NCBI GenBank assembly: GCA_019115085.1
Contig: DXEF01000017.1
Location: forward strand, 1-64,000
Length of the DNA stretch: 64,000 bases
Reading direction: 5' to 3'
DNA from: Candidatus Agathobaculum pullicola
GTDB taxonomy: Bacteria > Bacillota > Clostridia > Oscillospirales > Butyricicoccaceae
A program made the translations under genes and the position numbers. This document shows positions 62,989 to 64,000 of the stretch, one piece after another. Under the pieces are notes generated by a model. That model was not told the DNA's origin. It was given only the letters and a program-made list of their open reading frames with translations, and did no database searches. Within the stretch, counting starts at the first letter, position 1, and each line of letters opens with the position of its first letter.

Positions 62989-63870
62989 ATGCAGGTGTTG
63001 GAAAACGAGCTTTTCCGGGTGGAGATTAATCCGTTAGGGGCGGAATTAACCAGCTTTAAAAGTAAAAAGACTGGCACGGAGTATGTCTGGCAGGCGGATC
63101 CCGCCGTGTGGAACCGGCATGCGCCGCTCCTGTTCCCGATTGTCGGGCGGCTCAAGGATAAAACCTATACCGTGGGCGGAACGCCCTATGAAATCACCCA
63201 GCACGGCTTCGGACGCGATTTGGAATGGCAGGTCGGTGCTGCGGGTGAAGAGTACGTGGAATTTGTGCTGGAAGCGAATGATTTCACCAAGAAAATGTAT
63301 CCGTGGGATTTTGTCTGCACGGTGCGCTATACGCTGACCGGCGCAACCTTGAAAAAAGAGCATATCGTGTTTAACCGCAGCGATACCGATATGTATTATG
63401 AAGTCGGCGGGCATGATGGGTATACACTCTGCTGGCAGCCGGATGAGTCGATTGCAGATTATTTTGTGGCGTTTGAGGGCACGACCGTGCTGCATCCTGT
63501 TCTGATGGATGAAAACGTGATGCTTAGCCGCGCGCACGGCGATTTGCCGCTCAAGGACGGCTGTCTGCCCATCACGCGCGAGACATTCCGCAACGACGCA
63601 ATCATTATGGACGACCTTCCGGTGCGCCGCGCGACGATTGGAAATACGCGAAACAACCGAACCGTAACCATGGACTTTGCGGATTTTCCGTATTTCGCGG
63701 TGTGGAGCGCGTATAAGGATTTCGATGTACCCTATGTCTGCTTGGAGCCGTGGAGCACGCTGCCCGATGGCGGTTATCTTGACCACGCAATTGAAAACAA
63801 GGTTGGCGTGCGCATGCTGCGTCCGGGACAGGAGGAATGTTTGTCCTTCTCAACGACCATTACCGAGTGA
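62989..63870 (+). CDS. Aldose 1-epimerase family protein
   Basis: 293 residues. Beta-sandwich epimerase family (LacX/YeaD-like): FRVEINPLGAELTSFKSK, FPIVGRLKDKTY, ITQHGFGRDLEW (first catalytic His region), GGHDGYTLCW (second His region) and VCLEPWSTLPDGGY with the catalytic Glu. Interconverts sugar anomers; exact sugar unknown. Own transcription unit ending in a strong terminator. Confidence 0.88.
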   Translation: MQVLENELFRVEINPLGAELTSFKSKKTGTEYVWQADPAVWNRHAPLLFPIVGRLKDKTYTVGGTPYEITQHGFGRDLEWQVGAAGEEYVEFVLEANDFTKKMYPWDFVCTVRYTLTGATLKKEHIVFNRSDTDMYYEVGGHDGYTLCWQPDESIADYFVAFEGTTVLHPVLMDENVMLSRAHGDLPLKDGCLPITRETFRNDAIIMDDLPVRRATIGNTRNNRTVTMDFADFPYFAVWSAYKDFDVPYVCLEPWSTLPDGGYLDHAIENKVGVRMLRPGQEECLSFSTTITE

Positions 63871-63884
63871 TATGCCAAACCAAC

Positions 63885-63915
63885 AAGCCGCACGGATACC
63901 GTGCGGCTTTTGTCG
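63885..63915 (+). terminator. Terminator of epimerase gene
   Basis: AAGCCGCACGG pairs with CCGTGCGGCTT around a 4-base loop, followed by TTTG. Beyond it, a TTGACA near 63975 suggests a promoter for a gene outside the window. Confidence 0.88.
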
Positions 63916-64000
63916 CGTAAGAGAGCCATGAATCCGGGAGGATATAGAAAAAATGCCGGTGCTTTTCACAGAGGGTTGACAAAAGAAGGTGTGTGCGTTA

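Noticed and set aside
1..64000. CRISPR array
   Set aside because: I saw no regularly spaced repeats with unique spacers and no cas-like genes.

Overview
The window looks like chromosomal DNA from a moderately GC-rich, spore-forming, probably anaerobic member of the Clostridia, most likely order Oscillospirales. The evidence is a complete spoIIAA-spoIIAB-sigF operon, T-box leaders on pheS and valS, a SAM-I riboswitch on metK, SLH-domain surface proteins, an ECF transporter module, FeoA/FeoB, and oxygen-sensitive 2-hydroxyacyl-CoA dehydratase/activase-type proteins. I cannot name a genus from the sequence alone.

Layout. 1-4.0 kb: 3' part of a large SLH-anchored surface protein. 4.3-6.8 kb: an XRE regulator, then decayed phage-like and other gene fragments ending beside a five-gene tRNA operon (6.8-7.4 kb, minus strand). 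7.7-23.3 kb: a SprA-like putative metalloprotease on the plus strand, then a long minus-strand run (listed in the direction of transcription) of YgiQ, MarR, MATE, an rRNA-type methyltransferase, EcfA1-EcfA2-EcfT-TruA, DUF5711-CvpA-ClpE, and an ECF sigma/anti-sigma pair. 23.3-23.6 kb: a compact type I toxin-antitoxin-like locus. 23.6-32.1 kb: IreB-family protein, pheST with T-box, small genes, and valS with T-box. 32.2-39.3 kb: folC, the spoIIA operon, and PcrA helicase. 39.4-55.6 kb: feoA and a feoB gene split by a 14.04-kb insertion. 55.8-64 kb: activase/dehydratase proteins, SAM riboswitch-metK, a PadR operon and an aldose 1-epimerase family gene.

The most notable structure is the 14.04-kb element at 40238-54286. 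Its two ends share a 7-bp direct repeat (GCACATG), each copy sitting inside one half of feoB. Removing the element joins the halves in frame into a normal-looking 646-residue FeoB. The joined element ends form a highly symmetric site (19 of 22 arm positions match around a central CA), the architecture expected for the attP of a large serine recombinase, and the element encodes one. Its cargo is two SLH surface proteins (one with a transglutaminase-like domain, one a polysaccharide deacetylase), a methyl-accepting chemotaxis protein, an AzgA-type purine permease and adenine phosphoribosyltransferase.

The second notable locus, at 23279-23563, encodes a 24-residue hydrophobic peptide whose ribosome binding site is enclosed in an 8-bp hairpin. 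A strong convergent promoter would make an antisense RNA, and both transcripts share a 13-bp bidirectional terminator.

Start sites were assigned from visible ribosome binding sites and are shorter than the longest open frame for many genes. No database search was run, so all family names come from recognised motifs.
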